Origin: Chelydra serpentina
Taxonomy: Eukaryota > Chordata > Testudines > Chelydridae
Assembly: GCA_037349315.1 (NCBI GenBank)
Contig: JBAIAC010000030.1
Location: 14,963,501 to 15,027,500, forward strand
Length of the DNA: 64,000 nucleotides
Direction: 5' to 3'
This document shows, piece by piece, positions 45,591 through 58,585 of the stretch. The notes under the pieces were generated by a model. It was not told the DNA's origin. It did not search any database and saw nothing but the letters and a program-made list of their open reading frames with translations. Every line of letters begins with the position of its first letter. Within the stretch, counting starts at the first letter, position 1. Position numbers and translations under genes: made by a program.

Positions 45591-46142
45591 CCAGACCACA
45601 ATTCAGGCTGCTTACACACTCCTTGCCCTGCTTGTGAATACAACAGATTCTTCAAACAAAAATGTTCCTTTGCCTCTCCTATCCTGGGGGAGAGGGAGAA
45701 TCAGAGTAAAAGAGAGCAACAAAAGTGCTCAGTCTCTGTCACCCCTTCAGGGTTTTGGCTTATCTGCAGGCTCTAGTGGCCTTGTTCAGAGTAGGGTCTG
45801 TCTCCAGTCCCTCCTTTTGGTAACTCCTGCTTTATACCTGGTCCATACAGCTCAGGGACAGCAGAGTCTGCAACTGTCTACTGCTTTGTTGATCTATCCC
45901 TGTAGCCAGCTGTCACCAAGTCATAGCAGTCTTCCCCTAGTCATGACCCCTTCCTGTGAGGGGCTTTCTTTTTTTAAGCTTCCTTCCTCCAGGTGGAGCA
46001 AGCCATACAGATGTGTCTGGTTAGTGCTGGCTAAGCCCACAAGAGCTTGTTAGCCATCTCTCTACTAGAGTGAGGGTGGCCCCCTCACAAAGTTCGCAGC
46101 CTTTGTTAATGCAAAGATGTAACCGATGGATGAAACAACCAA
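45591..46142. other. Unassigned, possibly LTR-like, GC-richer DNA
   Basis: Pyrimidine-rich sequence with two long plus-strand frames (45477 and 45634) that show no family-like pattern. Its texture resembles reptile LTR or repeat sequence but no ends were found. Confidence 0.3.
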
Positions 46143-46255
46143 TCATAGAATCATAGAATATCAGGGTGGAAGGGACCTCTGGAGGTCATCTAGTCCAACC
46201 CTCTGCTCAAAGCAGGACCAATCCCCAACTAAATCATCCCAGCCAGGATAGGATG
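46143..46255 (-). mobile_element. CR1 LINE 3' end fragment
   Basis: Complement of the CR1 tail: catagaatcatagaatatca, gggtggaagggacctctgga, ccctctgctcaaagcaggac, then ccaactaaatcatcccagcc. Nearly identical to 6763-6850. Confidence 0.92.
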
Positions 46256-46859
46256 GGTAAGGGTGGAATGGTGAGACTGAGACATCATGAACATGATTTT
46301 GCATAGACTAAAGGTGTGTGCATTATAGCCTATCATCTGCCTAGTCCTTATCGACAGGCAGTATTCTGTATGTATCAAGACAAAAGTGAGTCTGAAACAG
46401 GGATCTGAACTTGGTAATTCTAGCTAAATTTTACTTCAAGTTTTGTGGATCTGTTCACATACTAAAGTTTAATAAAATTCAGAGATTGCAAATCCATGCA
46501 AATCAAAATAAAACTTGCATGAACCCTTACAAATTGAAGCTACAAAGTTTTATACAGATATATTCATAATCCCCTTAGTTGAGGAATGTGTCTCAAGCAG
46601 GCAGAGGTCTCTGCTTTTTTGTCTTAATGAGCAACTGAACACAATTCACATTCCCTGTGCTAGCCTCAAGTGACTCTTGATATCAGCAGAGAGTGGGGGC
46701 ACTTATCATCTCTGAAAATGAGGCACCTAAGTAAGTGGCCTAACTTTAGACACTGACATTTGGAAATTTTGTCATAATGACTTGTCAGGACACACAAGAA
46801 GTTCATGGCAGGGTAGGGAACTGAATGCAGATGTCTTAACTCATAGCCCTTTGCTAAAG
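46256..46859. other. Unassigned noncoding DNA
   Basis: Nothing recognised. Confidence 0.4.
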
Positions 46860-47145
46860 GGTACATTACACTAGTGTAATTTCCTGCATGGGTAGATTGT
46901 GTGCACTAACTTTGATCAAGCTAGCATAATAAAAATAGAACAATAGCCGCAGTGGCATGAGCAGGGGGGTGGGCTAAATGCCCCGAGTATAACCCAGTGT
47001 GGGATAATAGATACTTTCATGGGCAGCTAGCTCACACTGCTGCAGATACACTTCTATTTTTAGCACACTAGCTTGATCAGAGCTAGTGTGGGCATGTCTG
47101 CCTCAGCTGGAAATTACAGTTCCAACTCCAGTGTAGAAATACCCT
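46860..47145 (+). mobile_element. MITE (family shared with 56172)
   Basis: Shared landmarks are ctatttttagcacactagct followed by tgatca, a central gagcagggggg region, and the end cagctggaaattacagttcc, ccagtgtagaaatacc. Its left end (gggtagattgtgtg region) is imperfectly complementary to the right. Confidence 0.65.
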
Positions 47146-50100
47146 GACCTCCAAGAAAATCCTTCCTCCCCTCTTGAAATGAAAATTTTCAAATCTTTAA
47201 AAGGTTCAAACAATTTCCCCCCCAAAGGTGTAGGTCAGATTTCATTTTATTCAAACCTTTTCAGCCACCTTACCTCTTGTCCACTTTACCACCCCTTCCA
47301 CTTCTTTCTGTTGCTAGAACTCCCTACTATTGCTTAGGCCAAACTATCTTTCTGCTGTTGATGCCCACCTATATTGATTGCTAAATCATCTCCTTTTTTG
47401 CTATCACCCCTCAGCCTTTTACCCACTTCCACACTTCCTCCTTCCACACTGTGGGTCTGGATAAACTATGAGTCAATTATCTAAATCCTCACTGCGTTCC
47501 TCACTACAGTTTTTAAAGGACAGGTGTTTAAATCCAGCCCTGCCTCTTTCTTCAATTAAATTTCATTTTTAGCGATGAGGAAGAGCACTGCCAGGTTTTA
47601 TGCTAATCTGCATCAAGAGCTAATTTGAACCTGTCAATATAACAACACAGGTTGAAATAGATATACCCCTGAGAAATACTTTGCCTGTTTATGTACTGGA
47701 GACAGGAGATGACAAATAATAATGAAATGTGCATTGCTGTCAACAGCCGTCGCAGAGGATCGTAGGATAATTGTTTCCTTCCTAGTCCGGATGGAAAGCA
47801 TTTTATTTTTGTCAAATAAAGTAACAGATTCTAAGTGGCAGCTTGATGAAGATGACAGTCTGATATTTGCAGAATGATATTTACTTTGGGTGGCAACCTG
47901 GGAAAATAAACACTGCAAGGAATTATTCATAATTAGTAGCAGGTTTTCTAGGGAAATTGGGGTCGGGAGCTCCGTGTTTGCAGCCTCCCTGACTGGAATA
48001 TTTAATAACTGGAACACAATGGATTAAGGCCATACTGGCTAAAGAAGTGTACAAATATGCCTCGTTTAGAACCAAAAGTTTTAATTTCATTACATTCCAA
48101 GGACTGGTATTTGACCTATACACTTTTTTGATAGCCTGGCATGATCACAATGCCGTGCAGTAGGTCTGAGTTAGCAAGACTGAAGAGAAGTAAATGACAA
48201 GAAAGCTACCACTTCAGTGCTTCTTCCCTGAAGTATAATGATGGCCATTTAAAGTGGGAGTGAGTCATGAGAAATGTTGTGAGTCAAGTAGCTGTAAAGA
48301 CAAACTATATAATATTTGGCTGGATCGATAGTTGTAAAGAAGGATCTCTTTGCAATTAAAAAGCAGCTTGTACATTATTAGAAATGGGTGATGCCCTCCT
48401 CCTATGGAATTGTGGTATAGTAAAATATGAACTGCCCTTGTAATGGAAAACCTTTCACACCAAGTACATATACAACAGAAGTGGCAAAAGGAGGATAGGT
48501 ATTTAGAACTGTGGTCGGTCATCCATTCTAGCATACTAATACACTCAGAGGAGGAGGAGGAGGGGTCCCCAGCCAGCAAGACAGAATACTTAGTCAGGGA
48601 CTTTGACTATTAAGCTGCTCCTGAATAACTAATTCATGATGTAGTATGTTAATGTTTTATTGTAATTTTGCCTTAATAAAAAGTTTTTTAAATAACCCAA
48701 CAAACTCCTCAGCATAGGATCTTTATTACCTGCATTATAAGATCATTAGTTTCTGTGGAGAAGCCACTAAAAACAAATAAAGGATTGTTTGTTGTTATTT
48801 TAGTTGTTAAATGACAGAGCAGGGGTACCAGGCAATGAGATGAGAATGGATATTCAAACAAGCACAAAGTGATATGGTGAAACTGGGCATTCATTTGTCT
48901 CAGGCATTATCCTTCTCTGTAGTTAAATGTGTGTGTTGTTGGATTCTGCCTATACAGGGGCTAAGCATTTGTCTGTAAGCCAAACAGAGAAAAGATGTTC
49001 AGACAAGTGGTGGTGATATGTGCTGGTACCTCAGAATTCAAATAATCACTTTGTTTTAGAATGAAAGCCCATCATCATTAGAAAAAGCATAACTGCACAG
49101 AAAATGGATCGTAGAAATATGCCATTTTGTGAGCATCACTCAGATAACATTTTAGAAATCCTACACGGCTGTAACACAAGGTTGGATTTGGCATTTGCTG
49201 TATAGTTTATGAAGTGTGAAGGCCCCTGCAGGATGCCTAATCTGATCCATTCTGGTGTAATCCAGATGTGAAAAGCATATTTTACTGGCCAGCTAATAGG
49301 AAAATAATAAACACAATGGTTAGATATTTGAATAAACCCACCTGCCATAGCCAAGGCATGTTTTAAAAGGAAATCTTCAAATGCAACTAAAAATTAAAAT
49401 AACTTGGAGTGACAACTTTACAGAGCCAAATAGCTGAGGGAGAACCAGTCAAGTCTATGACTATATAAACCAATATGCCATGTATTGATACTGAATAGGA
49501 AAGTAAAGAGAACAAGTGGGTGATATACTGAAAATCTGCTCACCCAGGTGATGCAAGTTCAACAAACTTTCAAAAATGCAAATGTTTCACATTCCCTGAT
49601 CACTACAGTGGGAGGTGTGAAGCTAGAACTGTGGATAGGCTACAGTCAGAGGATGTCTACTGCCAGTCAGGGATGGATTCGAACCTAGTTGGTAATCTAG
49701 TCTGTCTCCCTGCTCGAGAGGGATTGCTCCTTGCAGGCTGTATATTTTTCCAGAGTTTCATCCAGACCATTTTAAATGAAAACAGAATTAGAGTAAGAGA
49801 ATTATGTTCCACTAAAACCACCTCACCCGTGAACAGCCCCATTTGCATAGATCCTGTGAACAAAGAGAGGAAGAAGGTCTCTAAGGTCACCAGCAGAAAC
49901 TGAATCTGCCAGACCAAATGAGCCTCCCTGAGGGAGAGAGTAATAGTCCCTGGAGAATAAGACAGCAAAAGTTCTAGTTGAATATTTTAAAAACCAATTT
50001 GTAGGTGTCATCCCACAATTTCCCAGAAATTAAAGGCAGAGTAAAGGTTCAAATACTGTCATTAATTCACCCCACTGGGCCTATGATCACCCTTGGTTTT

Positions 50101-50248
50101 CTGTCTTCCTGATACGGTATCATATTGTCAATATTGCCCAAGGAAAATGTTCCTGACATATTTATGAATTTCCTGGTTTCTGAGAATTTAAACCCAGAGA
50201 GATGGCATTTAATTCACTCATATAACATTGTGTGTGTGGATTATCTTT
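47146..50248. other. Unassigned noncoding DNA
   Basis: No gene or recognised repeat in about 3.1 kb. This is among the longest stretches with no repeat I could identify. A gag-triplet run lies at 48547-48563. Confidence 0.45.
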
Positions 50249-50865
50249 GGGTACTTCTACACTGCACACACCTTACAACGATGTGTAGAACACATACATA
50301 GCACTCCCTTTTAGCATGGGTATAAATAGCAGTGTCAATGGTGAGGCGCTGCTTAGGCAAGTAAACATGCCTGAACCCTTAGGGTATGTACACTACATAG
50401 CTCTTTACATGCCCAAGCAGCATCTCCCACATCTACACTAGGGGGGGAGGGATAGCTCAGTGGTTTGCGCATGGGCCTGCTAAACTCAGGGTTGTGAGTT
50501 CAATCCTTGAGGGGGCCATTTAGAGATTGGGGGCAAAAAAATCTGTCAGGGGACAGTACTTGGTCCTGCTAGTGAAGGCAGGGGACTGGACTCAATGGCC
50601 TTTTAAGGTCCTTCCAGTTCTATGCGATAGGCATCTCTCCAATTATTATACACTGCTGTTTTTAGCAGTGTAATGTCCTGCTGCCACCCCATTGCTGGAG
50701 TCTTTCCTCATCACAGTGAAACCTGTTCCTCCTGCCTCTCCATGCCAGAGCCTTTCACTGATGCATGCACTACAGTGTGGATGCAGCCTGCTTTTCACTG
50801 TGGTGTGTAACTACACATATCCTACATGCCACAGCCAGTAGTGTACAGTGTAGATGTAGCCTTTG
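50249..50865. mobile_element. MITE (copy 2), split by a SINE
   Basis: The termini gggtacttctacactgcaca and the complement of gtgtacagtgtagatgtagc form inverted repeats. The internal phrases acatgcctgaacccttaggg and ctttacatgcccaagcagca match 7754-8172. The SINE at 50441-50640 splits it. Confidence 0.75.
50441..50640 (+). mobile_element. tRNA-derived turtle SINE
   Basis: Head gggggggagggatagctcag, B box gagttcaatcc, and the body tagagattgggggcaaaaaa. The 3' end is ccttccagttctatgcgata. It lies inside a MITE. A catctcyc phrase on both sides may be part of the target duplication. Confidence 0.9.
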
Positions 50866-51889
50866 TTTTATTCGTGCTATTGTTTATCTGCTAGCCCAAA
50901 ATATCTCCTCTGAGGAGCGATGAGTGCACATCTGGGAGCTCAGAGAGGTGAATGTCGCTGCAGTTGAGGCAGGATACCATGAGGGCCTGAACAGAAGATG
51001 TAGCTCTGAGTTATCCCAGGGATGAATTTGGTCCATTATATGTTGCAGCTATAAAGCAATTAGTGGATTTTTTTGCTGTCTAGTAAATCAGTTAATAAAT
51101 AACTATAACTGCATTTCTGAATCCGCCATTGGTATACACTTAAAATAAAGAATATACTTTCCAATCCCATACATAAAATATTGGGCCAGATTCTCTTCTG
51201 CTGGTCTTGCCACTTTGTGCCATTCAAGTGCTAGTTGCATACAGCCTTACTCGTATGAGTAAAGATTCTCCCTGGCATTTGTTTTACATGAATGTAACTC
51301 CAGTGGAATTACTCCTGATTTCCGTCAGTGTAAGTGAGGGCCAAAGCCTGTCCTCAGATATTATGTTTTTGTTTATTCACAGTTTAGGCTATTATTCTAT
51401 AAACTCACATGAGAAGAAAATTAGGCATATATTGTAGTGTTTGCAGGTTATTAGCCTAATTGAAAATGTTGGAGCAAGATCTGCAGCAAACCAGAGCATC
51501 ACAGCAATGGGGACGAAATGAGCATGCTATAACAGCTGAATCTGACCCATACTTTACCATCAATCTTTGCACAAACGACACACCGATATCAACAAGAGCA
51601 GTGGAGAAGCTGACTCTAGATTTTGGAGATCTTGAAATGCAATGAACCAGGCACTAAAAATGGCATAATCTGAAAGTGGACAAGCAAATTTGAAACAGAA
51701 GATCCTTTCACAATAGGAGTTGAGGATTATTTAATCTGGGAGTATCTGGGAAAAGGGAGCCCACGGGATGTTTCTAATTTGTTATGGAAATAGGTGAAAA
51801 GTAGGTTTGTTTTAATTGTTTTAAACTCTAAAAACACCTGGAACATTGTAAACACATTTTCTGATTCCAAAACGAAAATGTAACTTACA
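50866..51889. other. Unassigned noncoding DNA with ancient repeat debris
   Basis: 51190-51350 (gggccagattctcttctgct, then aactccagtggaattactcc) is a widespread ancient amniote repeat type. Otherwise nothing is recognised. Confidence 0.4.
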
Positions 51890-52380
51890 CTGTTTATTTT
51901 CTGTTCTTTCTCTCTGCCTTCATTCAAACTTTTTTTTTCTTTCTATACCTGCCTTTTTTGACTCTGTCTTTTTTAAGAGTCTAATTTTCTCCCTCAGGCA
52001 AATTTTGGTTTTATGTAAATTTTCTGTTATTTTATCTTCTCCTTTTCATAATCTTACAAATACATTTGATTTCTTTTGTGATTTTCCTCTCTTTAGCATA
52101 TGTTTTTCCATCAAGTATTTTCTTTCACTTATTTAATGTGACTTTATGGTAATTTTTAGTCCTTCATTCTAGTTTCCATTGCTTTTTCCTTTCCATTCTT
52201 TATTAAACTTCTTTTCCCTTCCTCCCCTGAACATGTCCATTTTTTCCTCTTTCACCTTCCATCTCTACTTTATTGCTCTAACTCCTTTTTCTCTATCACC
52301 TCTATCTTTCTTTTGCTGTTCTCTGTCAATCCTGACCTCTTTTCCCTCAAGCTTTCTCCTTCTTTGATTTTCATTTACCT
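51890..52380 (+). repeat. Long pyrimidine-rich tract
   Basis: About 490 bp in which t and c strongly predominate on the + strand, with few purine runs. It contains many ttttcc, cttc and ctctt units but no fixed repeat unit. Confidence 0.65.
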
Positions 52381-54074
52381 CTTCACCCTCAGAAAAATAC
52401 AGTAATTATAGAGAATATTAACAGATTGGGAGAAATGTATTGCTTTCACTTCATTAGGTTTATACATGACAAACTTTGTTCCAAAATAATGTATTTTACA
52501 ATTAGAGATAAATCCTGGCATTTATTAAATGAGATGGCTGCTATCAAACTGACCAGCTGAATGGAGAGAGGACAATTTATTTACATAAAAATTAGCAATG
52601 GGCTCACACCATGAGAAATTCAGAATGGAGATGTTGGTTCAGTCCATGATAAAGGTATTGCAAGAATCCAGATCTAAGGCTGGATTTCAGACATCCCCAA
52701 AAGATAGGGGATTGCTTTGGGACAATCTCAAATCAAAATGATCATTAAAAAAAATTCACGTATCAAATCCTGACTAAGTCAATGGAAACTTGACCTTTGA
52801 TTTTAGTAGAAGCAGGATTGAGCCTTTTTTTGAAGCTCCTTACCTATATACCCAAATGACACTGGTTCCTCTTTATGTATTGTGTCTCAGTGTTCGGCGG
52901 CTTGGCATCAATCATGATAACATTAATCGCACAGTTCAAGGAAACAGAAACCTAGCCAAGTATTTTCAGGGGCTCTCTGACAGCCTCTGTCCTCTGCAGG
53001 AGGAAGGTTCCCACCCACTACTTCTGGTACGATGTACCTATCTCCTAACTCCCAAATCAGCTACTGCTACAAAAACCTCACTCTGTCCCTAGCTAGTGCT
53101 GTGCGTGTACTACATTCTTTAAAGATTACAGTGAAATCAGTGAAAAGAAGGCAGGCAGCTATTCAAGCTAAATAATGAATAAGGGTATGGGTCAGATTTT
53201 CCCCTCCTGTGATAAACCCATGGGAGGGCACTTCGGGAAGAGATCTCCCTCAGGACCTTCTCACATAGTCCCTTCTCTATCATTTCATCAGAGGTATTTG
53301 CCTCTTCCCCACCCCCAAATGGGTTGTGAATGGACCCCCTGCTTTGGAGGAATCAGTGAGATCCCAGGGGATTCACAGGAGACAAGGCCCATCTTCACGG
53401 TGCGGCTGTGCCTCTGGCCATTACTGCCAGTGATCCCAGGCAGCATGGTTCCAATGTTGTTGTCCTACCATGGACACATTCTGGCAGCCTGCTGTGGGGA
53501 CTCCCCTTAAAGGGAAATGCCCACTGCAAAGTGTGCTACTCAGGAAGATCTCAGGCCTGGGAAGATCTTTCCCAGGAAGATCTACAGGGCTAGAAGGAAA
53601 ATGAGATTCATCCTTATCCCTGGCCCTGCTCCTACCCAACAAAGCATCACTCACTCTCCCTACAGGGATCCCACCCCCATAGGCACTGTGTTTGGGGTCC
53701 TGGGAATGGGGGGATCCTGTTGTGAAAGCAGCTGGTTCCCTTCTCTTCCATATGGGAAGGGTTAGACTCACACATGAAGAATTAGGTTCACAGATGTGAA
53801 TGAAGCACTATAGACAGGAACTCTGCATTGAGTTGTTATACATCAGGGAGCTAAATAATAGGGTAAGTAGGTATGTTGAGAAGTGAGTTTTTGTAAGTCC
53901 CCACCACAGTGTCAGTTTCACCATTCAGCATAAGGGACTGTTGTCTGTCTTAGGAGAGGTTGCCATCTGAAAGGTACAGAATATTCCTTCCCATTAGGAG
54001 GCTCAATATCATGGGACTGATAAGGAGACAGATACAAACTTGCTTTACTGTGCATTGAATTTGTTTTTCACATC
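52381..54074. other. Unassigned noncoding DNA, GC-richer patch 53160-53770
   Basis: No supported gene. The GC-richer patch contains agatct-bounded short repeats (ggaagatct at 53543, 53563 and 53575) and may be an unrecognised repeat. Confidence 0.4.
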
Positions 54075-54245
54075 TATATGTTTTGAGATGGGGCAACCAG
54101 ACTGGACACAGTATTCAAGGTTTGGAAGCACCACGGATTTATGATCCATGGCATTATGATATTTTCTCCCTTATTTTCGATCCCTTTCCTAATAGGTCCT
54201 AACAGTCTGTACGCTTTTTTGACTGCTGCTGTACACTGAGCTGAA
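54075..54245 (-). mobile_element. CR1-group LINE internal fragment
   Basis: The complement matches 29905-29990: gacacagtattcaaggtttg, caccacggatttatgatcca, gatattttctcccttatttt, aatccctttc-like. It extends a little further 5' into the polymerase-to-3' region. It is followed at about 54290-54360 by a MIR/L2-like scrap (acttgcccagggtcatacgg). Confidence 0.75.
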
Positions 54246-54844
54246 GTTTCCTGAGAACTAGCGACAGTGACTCCATTATCTATTGGAGACCATTTTACAA
54301 AGAGAAAAAAGAGACAAAGAGAGTACCAACTTGCCCAGGGTCATACGGCAAATCAGTGGCAGCACCGGCGGTGGGGGGGGGGGGGAAATCTAATCTCATA
54401 AGAGATAAAACTCACCTCTGCAGGAGTCTGATCCTGACAACATTCTGTTAAAATTACAAATCTGCAGCAAAATCACTCATGCCGTTCAGCTTTCTTGAAA
54501 GAGGCCACTCATGGTATGCCTCGCTAAAAGCTGACAGCTGCCCTTTCAGGCTGACCTTTGTGTTAAATACATTCTCCACAGTTTGGACTGTAACATGTCG
54601 ACAGTTCCAGCTACCGACAGGATGATGTACTGAGGTAAATATTCTAGCCCAGCAAATTAATAAGAGTTAGGAAAACTCCTGTAAATACGAGGGCTGCTCA
54701 GTAACGGGAAACACCAAACCCCTAAGGTGCTAGTAGCATGCCAGGTATACTGTGACTCAGAGGCAAGCATGGCAGGTGCTTCAGCAGTTAGGCCTTGTAG
54801 GCACTAGCCCTAGTGGGTCCCATTAAACCACTCAGACACATGAC
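54246..54844. other. Unassigned noncoding DNA with a poly(G) run
   Basis: Apart from the MIR/L2 scrap at 54290-54360, nothing is recognised. A g-run lies at about 54371-54386. Confidence 0.4.
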
Positions 54845-55066
54845 TAGGGTTGCCAACTTTGGGTGGATGAATTCCTGGAGGCTTCATCACATGACATTAT
54901 CTTTAATTATCAGAGGGGTAGCCGTGTTAGTCTGTATCCACAAAAAAAACGAGGAGTCTGGTGGCACCTTAAAGACTAACATATTAGACACCTTGTTATC
55001 TTTAATGAAAGATTAATCTTTCATTCCTGGAGACTCCAGGACAATCCTGGAGGGTTGGCAACACTA
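54845..55066. mobile_element. hAT-type MITE hosting a retro-insertion
   Basis: The ends tagggttgccaac and gttggcaacacta are inverted. The inner phrases attcctggaggc and attcctggagactcc are shared. The flanking 8-mers cacatgac (54837-54844) and cccatggc (55067-55074) match at only 6 of 8, so age or assignment is less certain. Confidence 0.7.
54908..54995 (-). mobile_element. Short Penelope-like or SINE-like insertion, 11-bp duplication
   Basis: The exact 11-bp repeat ttatctttaat lies at 54897-54907 and 54996-55006. The 88-bp insertion in minus orientation ends cagactaacacggctacccc followed by tctgata. It contains ttagtctttaaggtgccacc, shared with 23665 and 36155. It is 5' truncated and excludes the hammerhead-like core. 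Confidence 0.85.
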
Positions 55067-56171
55067 CCCATGGCTAAGGGAGTGGGGTTTTTTTACTAGA
55101 GCTGTCAGGAAAGGGAAAGGTTGCAATTCCCTAGGACAGAGTTTTAAACAGTTACACAAAGTGAGCAATAGCAGTAAATGTTTAGACCCCTGGCGCAGTC
55201 CAATCGAGAGCCAGGGCTCTTCGGGCCTTGTGCCTGGGATGCCCTTTCCAATCCAGTCTCGATTCAAACAAATAGGAGCTCGTAGGCAGGGTTACCCAGG
55301 GGAGAATAGGGGGCAGTTTGCCCTGAGCCCCCATTTGAGATGGCTCCCAAAATGAGTGGCAATGTGACCTGTTATATATTGGCCTGGCTGCCCCTTCATA
55401 CTGACTGAGGGCTGGCTGGGCCAAACCTAAATAGTGTGGTGACCCCCTGTGCCAGGTTGCAACTCCTGGAGCAGGGAGTCAGGCCCAGCCCCATGGGACA
55501 GGAGCTGCTGCTGACAGGTGAGTGCAGGGTGTGCTTGCTCTCCAACACACCCCATCCCTCAGCCCGCCCCTCCCCCCCCCCGAGTGTTTTGCACCGTTGG
55601 TAATTTTTTGGAAAGGGTTGGGGGGCCTTGGTTTCAGACTTTTAATGAAAATGTGCCAAGCATCATGTGACTTTCCCCAAATGTCATATGAAAAAAATAC
55701 TTTGTTAGTCACCACCAGTTGGAGGCCTGTTTTGTGGTCTCACTCCAGCTCCTTCACAACAGAGATCCACAACAGAATGCAACAGTAGCCTACAGAGGCT
55801 GGAGTCAGCAGATATTGATTCCTGGTACAAATATTAACCATCTGTATCTCTGATCCATGTCAAATAACTGGTGCCAGGAAACAAAGCTCAATCTCATATG
55901 CAGAGTTCCTGTGGGTTACTCTTTATTTTACACACACACACACAAAATAAACTCCTACCGCCAGAGTAGCACCTCATAGCAGACTCAGCAGAGAGACCGA
56001 GAGTGGAATATGTCATGGAAGGTGAACTACTTTCTCACTTGTAAGTGGTCGCTCTAGATGAGAGCTGAGGCATATCTGAGTTAGGCTGTAGGTAAGCTTT
56101 CATTGTTATTGATGGTGCTGTCCCTGTACCCATACTGTTTGACCAGAGGACTCTGGCTTCCAAAGCTCTTA
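55067..56171. other. Unassigned noncoding DNA
   Basis: No supported gene. A short acacac run lies near 55931-55944. Confidence 0.4.
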
Positions 56172-56472
56172 GGGTATATCTATGTTTTGAGAGGGGGTGT
56201 AAATTTCACCTTGAGGAGACATACCCATGCTAGCTGTGATCACACTAGCAAGCTCAAAGTAGCGTGTACCCATAGTAGCTCGAGTGGCAGGAGGAGCTAG
56301 CCAATTGAGTATGAGCCTAGTATCTCGGACTGACACAGCCAGCCCTTCCCTCCGCTCATGCCATGGCAGCTATGCTCTATTTTTAGTGCACTAGCTTGAT
56401 CACTACCAGCACAGGTATGTCTCCTTGAACTGGAATTTACACCTGCAGCTCAATGTGTAGACACACCCTGCC
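56172..56472 (+). mobile_element. MITE (family shared with 46860)
   Basis: The ends agggtatatctatg and gtgtagacacaccct are inverted. Inside, gaggagacatacccatgcta and caggtatgtctccttgaact are complementary, as are gtgtaaatttcacc and ggaatttacacc. The ctatttttagtgcactagct phrase links it to 46860. Confidence 0.75.
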
Positions 56473-58553
56473 TGAATCCAGTGCTTTCTATGAGCACTGC
56501 ATTAGTGTAATTATATATTAATACAAATACAAATGATATTTTGGGGACTTCAAAATCCATAAAAATCCTTCAGTAACTTTCGGAGTGAATGAACTCTAGT
56601 AATCTATTACAGTTGGGTGAATACTGTTCTGAATTTTCTAAGATCTTAACAAGTTTTACCCCTCTATATGTGTACTGAGTAATCCATATTGATTTTGCTA
56701 TAACATCTTATTTTAAATATTCTTCAAGTTCCAGAATGTAATGCCATGTTTATTCAAATCCTTTATTTTCTTGTTTCTCTAAGTATTTTTCAAACTGTTA
56801 CCTTGCCTCATTGTCAGGTTTGTCATTGTCTTTAGTGTGGCTATATTATTTGTTTGCAGTCTGGGCATACTCAGAAACACATAGTAGCATATTAGTCTGC
56901 AGAGCCCTTAAAAAGAGTTACTTTCTTTTATTCTGTCAAGCATAAAAAGATAATAAAAAGTCCTGTGTATCACAGTCAAAAAAGCTTTACAAATGATTAA
57001 ATCTTTGCAAATCAATGTGGCTTACAATGAGGTAAACAGAGCACATAGTCATACTTATGCACATAGTCATCACTCCATTAAAATGAGGACTATAATTTTT
57101 GTTAAAAAGTTATTAACTAAGGCAATTTATTATGGAATTTCAGAGATAACTAACGTCTCTGTGTGCAACTCAAAATATAGATTTTTCAGGCTGTATAAAA
57201 TGAAGCTCATTTGGAAACAATTGAAAATCTGCAGAGTGCAGGGCATGTATTTCAAGGCAGGTGGCTATGCGGTAATGCAGCCACCAAGCCCTTCTTCATC
57301 AAAGTTCTACATGATATCACTCTAGCAGGTGCCTTCCTCCTCTTCTGGAGACAGAGGCAGAGGGAAAGGAACCACAAGTCTGATTTTTCTGGAGAGGGAA
57401 AGATCTCTTTGCCAGACACAGCTCCAAGTCCCTCCTCACATTGCATAAAAACAACATACCAGGTTTTTCTGCTAAAATGGTCAACAGTGAAATAGTTAAC
57501 AATGTTGACATTTATTATTTAAAGTGACAGCATTAGGCTTCAGAGTCAACTCAGAATTGATACAGCTGTTGTTCTATCTACCTACAGATTCAGAAAGATA
57601 ATATTTCACTGGGTCACATTCAGAAGGTTATATCATAAGAAATGTCAACTTTTATTTATAAGAAAGCTTAGGGCCAGATTTTCAAAGATGATGAGTGCAC
57701 ACAACTCTAATGGACGTTAATGGGAGCTGTGGACACACAGCACCCCTACACAAACTGGCTCTTACATTCTGCAGAAACTGACTGGTCTACTACACAATGT
57801 ATGGTTATTATTTATTTTAGGCAGCACCCACAGAGAACCAGGACATTTCCAGACTGAAAAGGAGATACGTTTACCAGGCTTTTCAGAAAGTACACAAAAT
57901 TTTGAGTGCTGAAGTTTTGGAGGTGTCCAACATGAAACACCTTAAGGGGGACTTATTTTCCAAAAGTGCTGAGTGCCCATTCTCTGAAAATCAGGCCCCT
58001 TTAAGGCATCTCAAGTGGGCAACTCAAAACAGAGACAACCAAAGTCACTGGACATTTTTGAAAATCTTGGGCACAATCCCTACCCTAAAGTATCAGAGTC
58101 TAAAGTGTAGGAGCGGTATTTGAGTTCATTCTTCCTTACAGTGGGCTTCAATATTCAGGGTTTGAATAATTTCAGAATATATCCCTGGTCACTGTCTCCA
58201 ACTTTTTCCCTCATACCACTATCCTCAACCCCATATATCCCCCTAACCTCACACCCCATTTGGTACTCTGCTACCAGGTTCTCTCTCTTGCTGCCAAACC
58301 CCTTTCCCTCAGAACCCCATTTCTTTCTCTGCTACCAGGTCTTTCCTCACTCTATGGTAGTCCTCAGTTGGTTACGATTCATATTTAAAGATTTAATTAT
58401 ACACACTCAGCTGCCAAGTTCTCTCTTTGCACTTCCATCTCTCCACCAAGCTCTCCATCGCCTCTCTGCCTTGCTCAATGGCAAATCCTCTTTTCAGACT
58501 CCAGGTTGTTGTTAAAGAAATTTCTCTCCTTGTCTTCTGCCAGGACCGATTCT

Positions 58554-58585
<32 letters not shown>

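Noticed and set aside
49631..49903. 90-codon open frame as a possible host exon
   Set aside because: No splice-site pattern or protein-family pattern that I recognise, and an open frame of this length is expected by chance in 64 kb.
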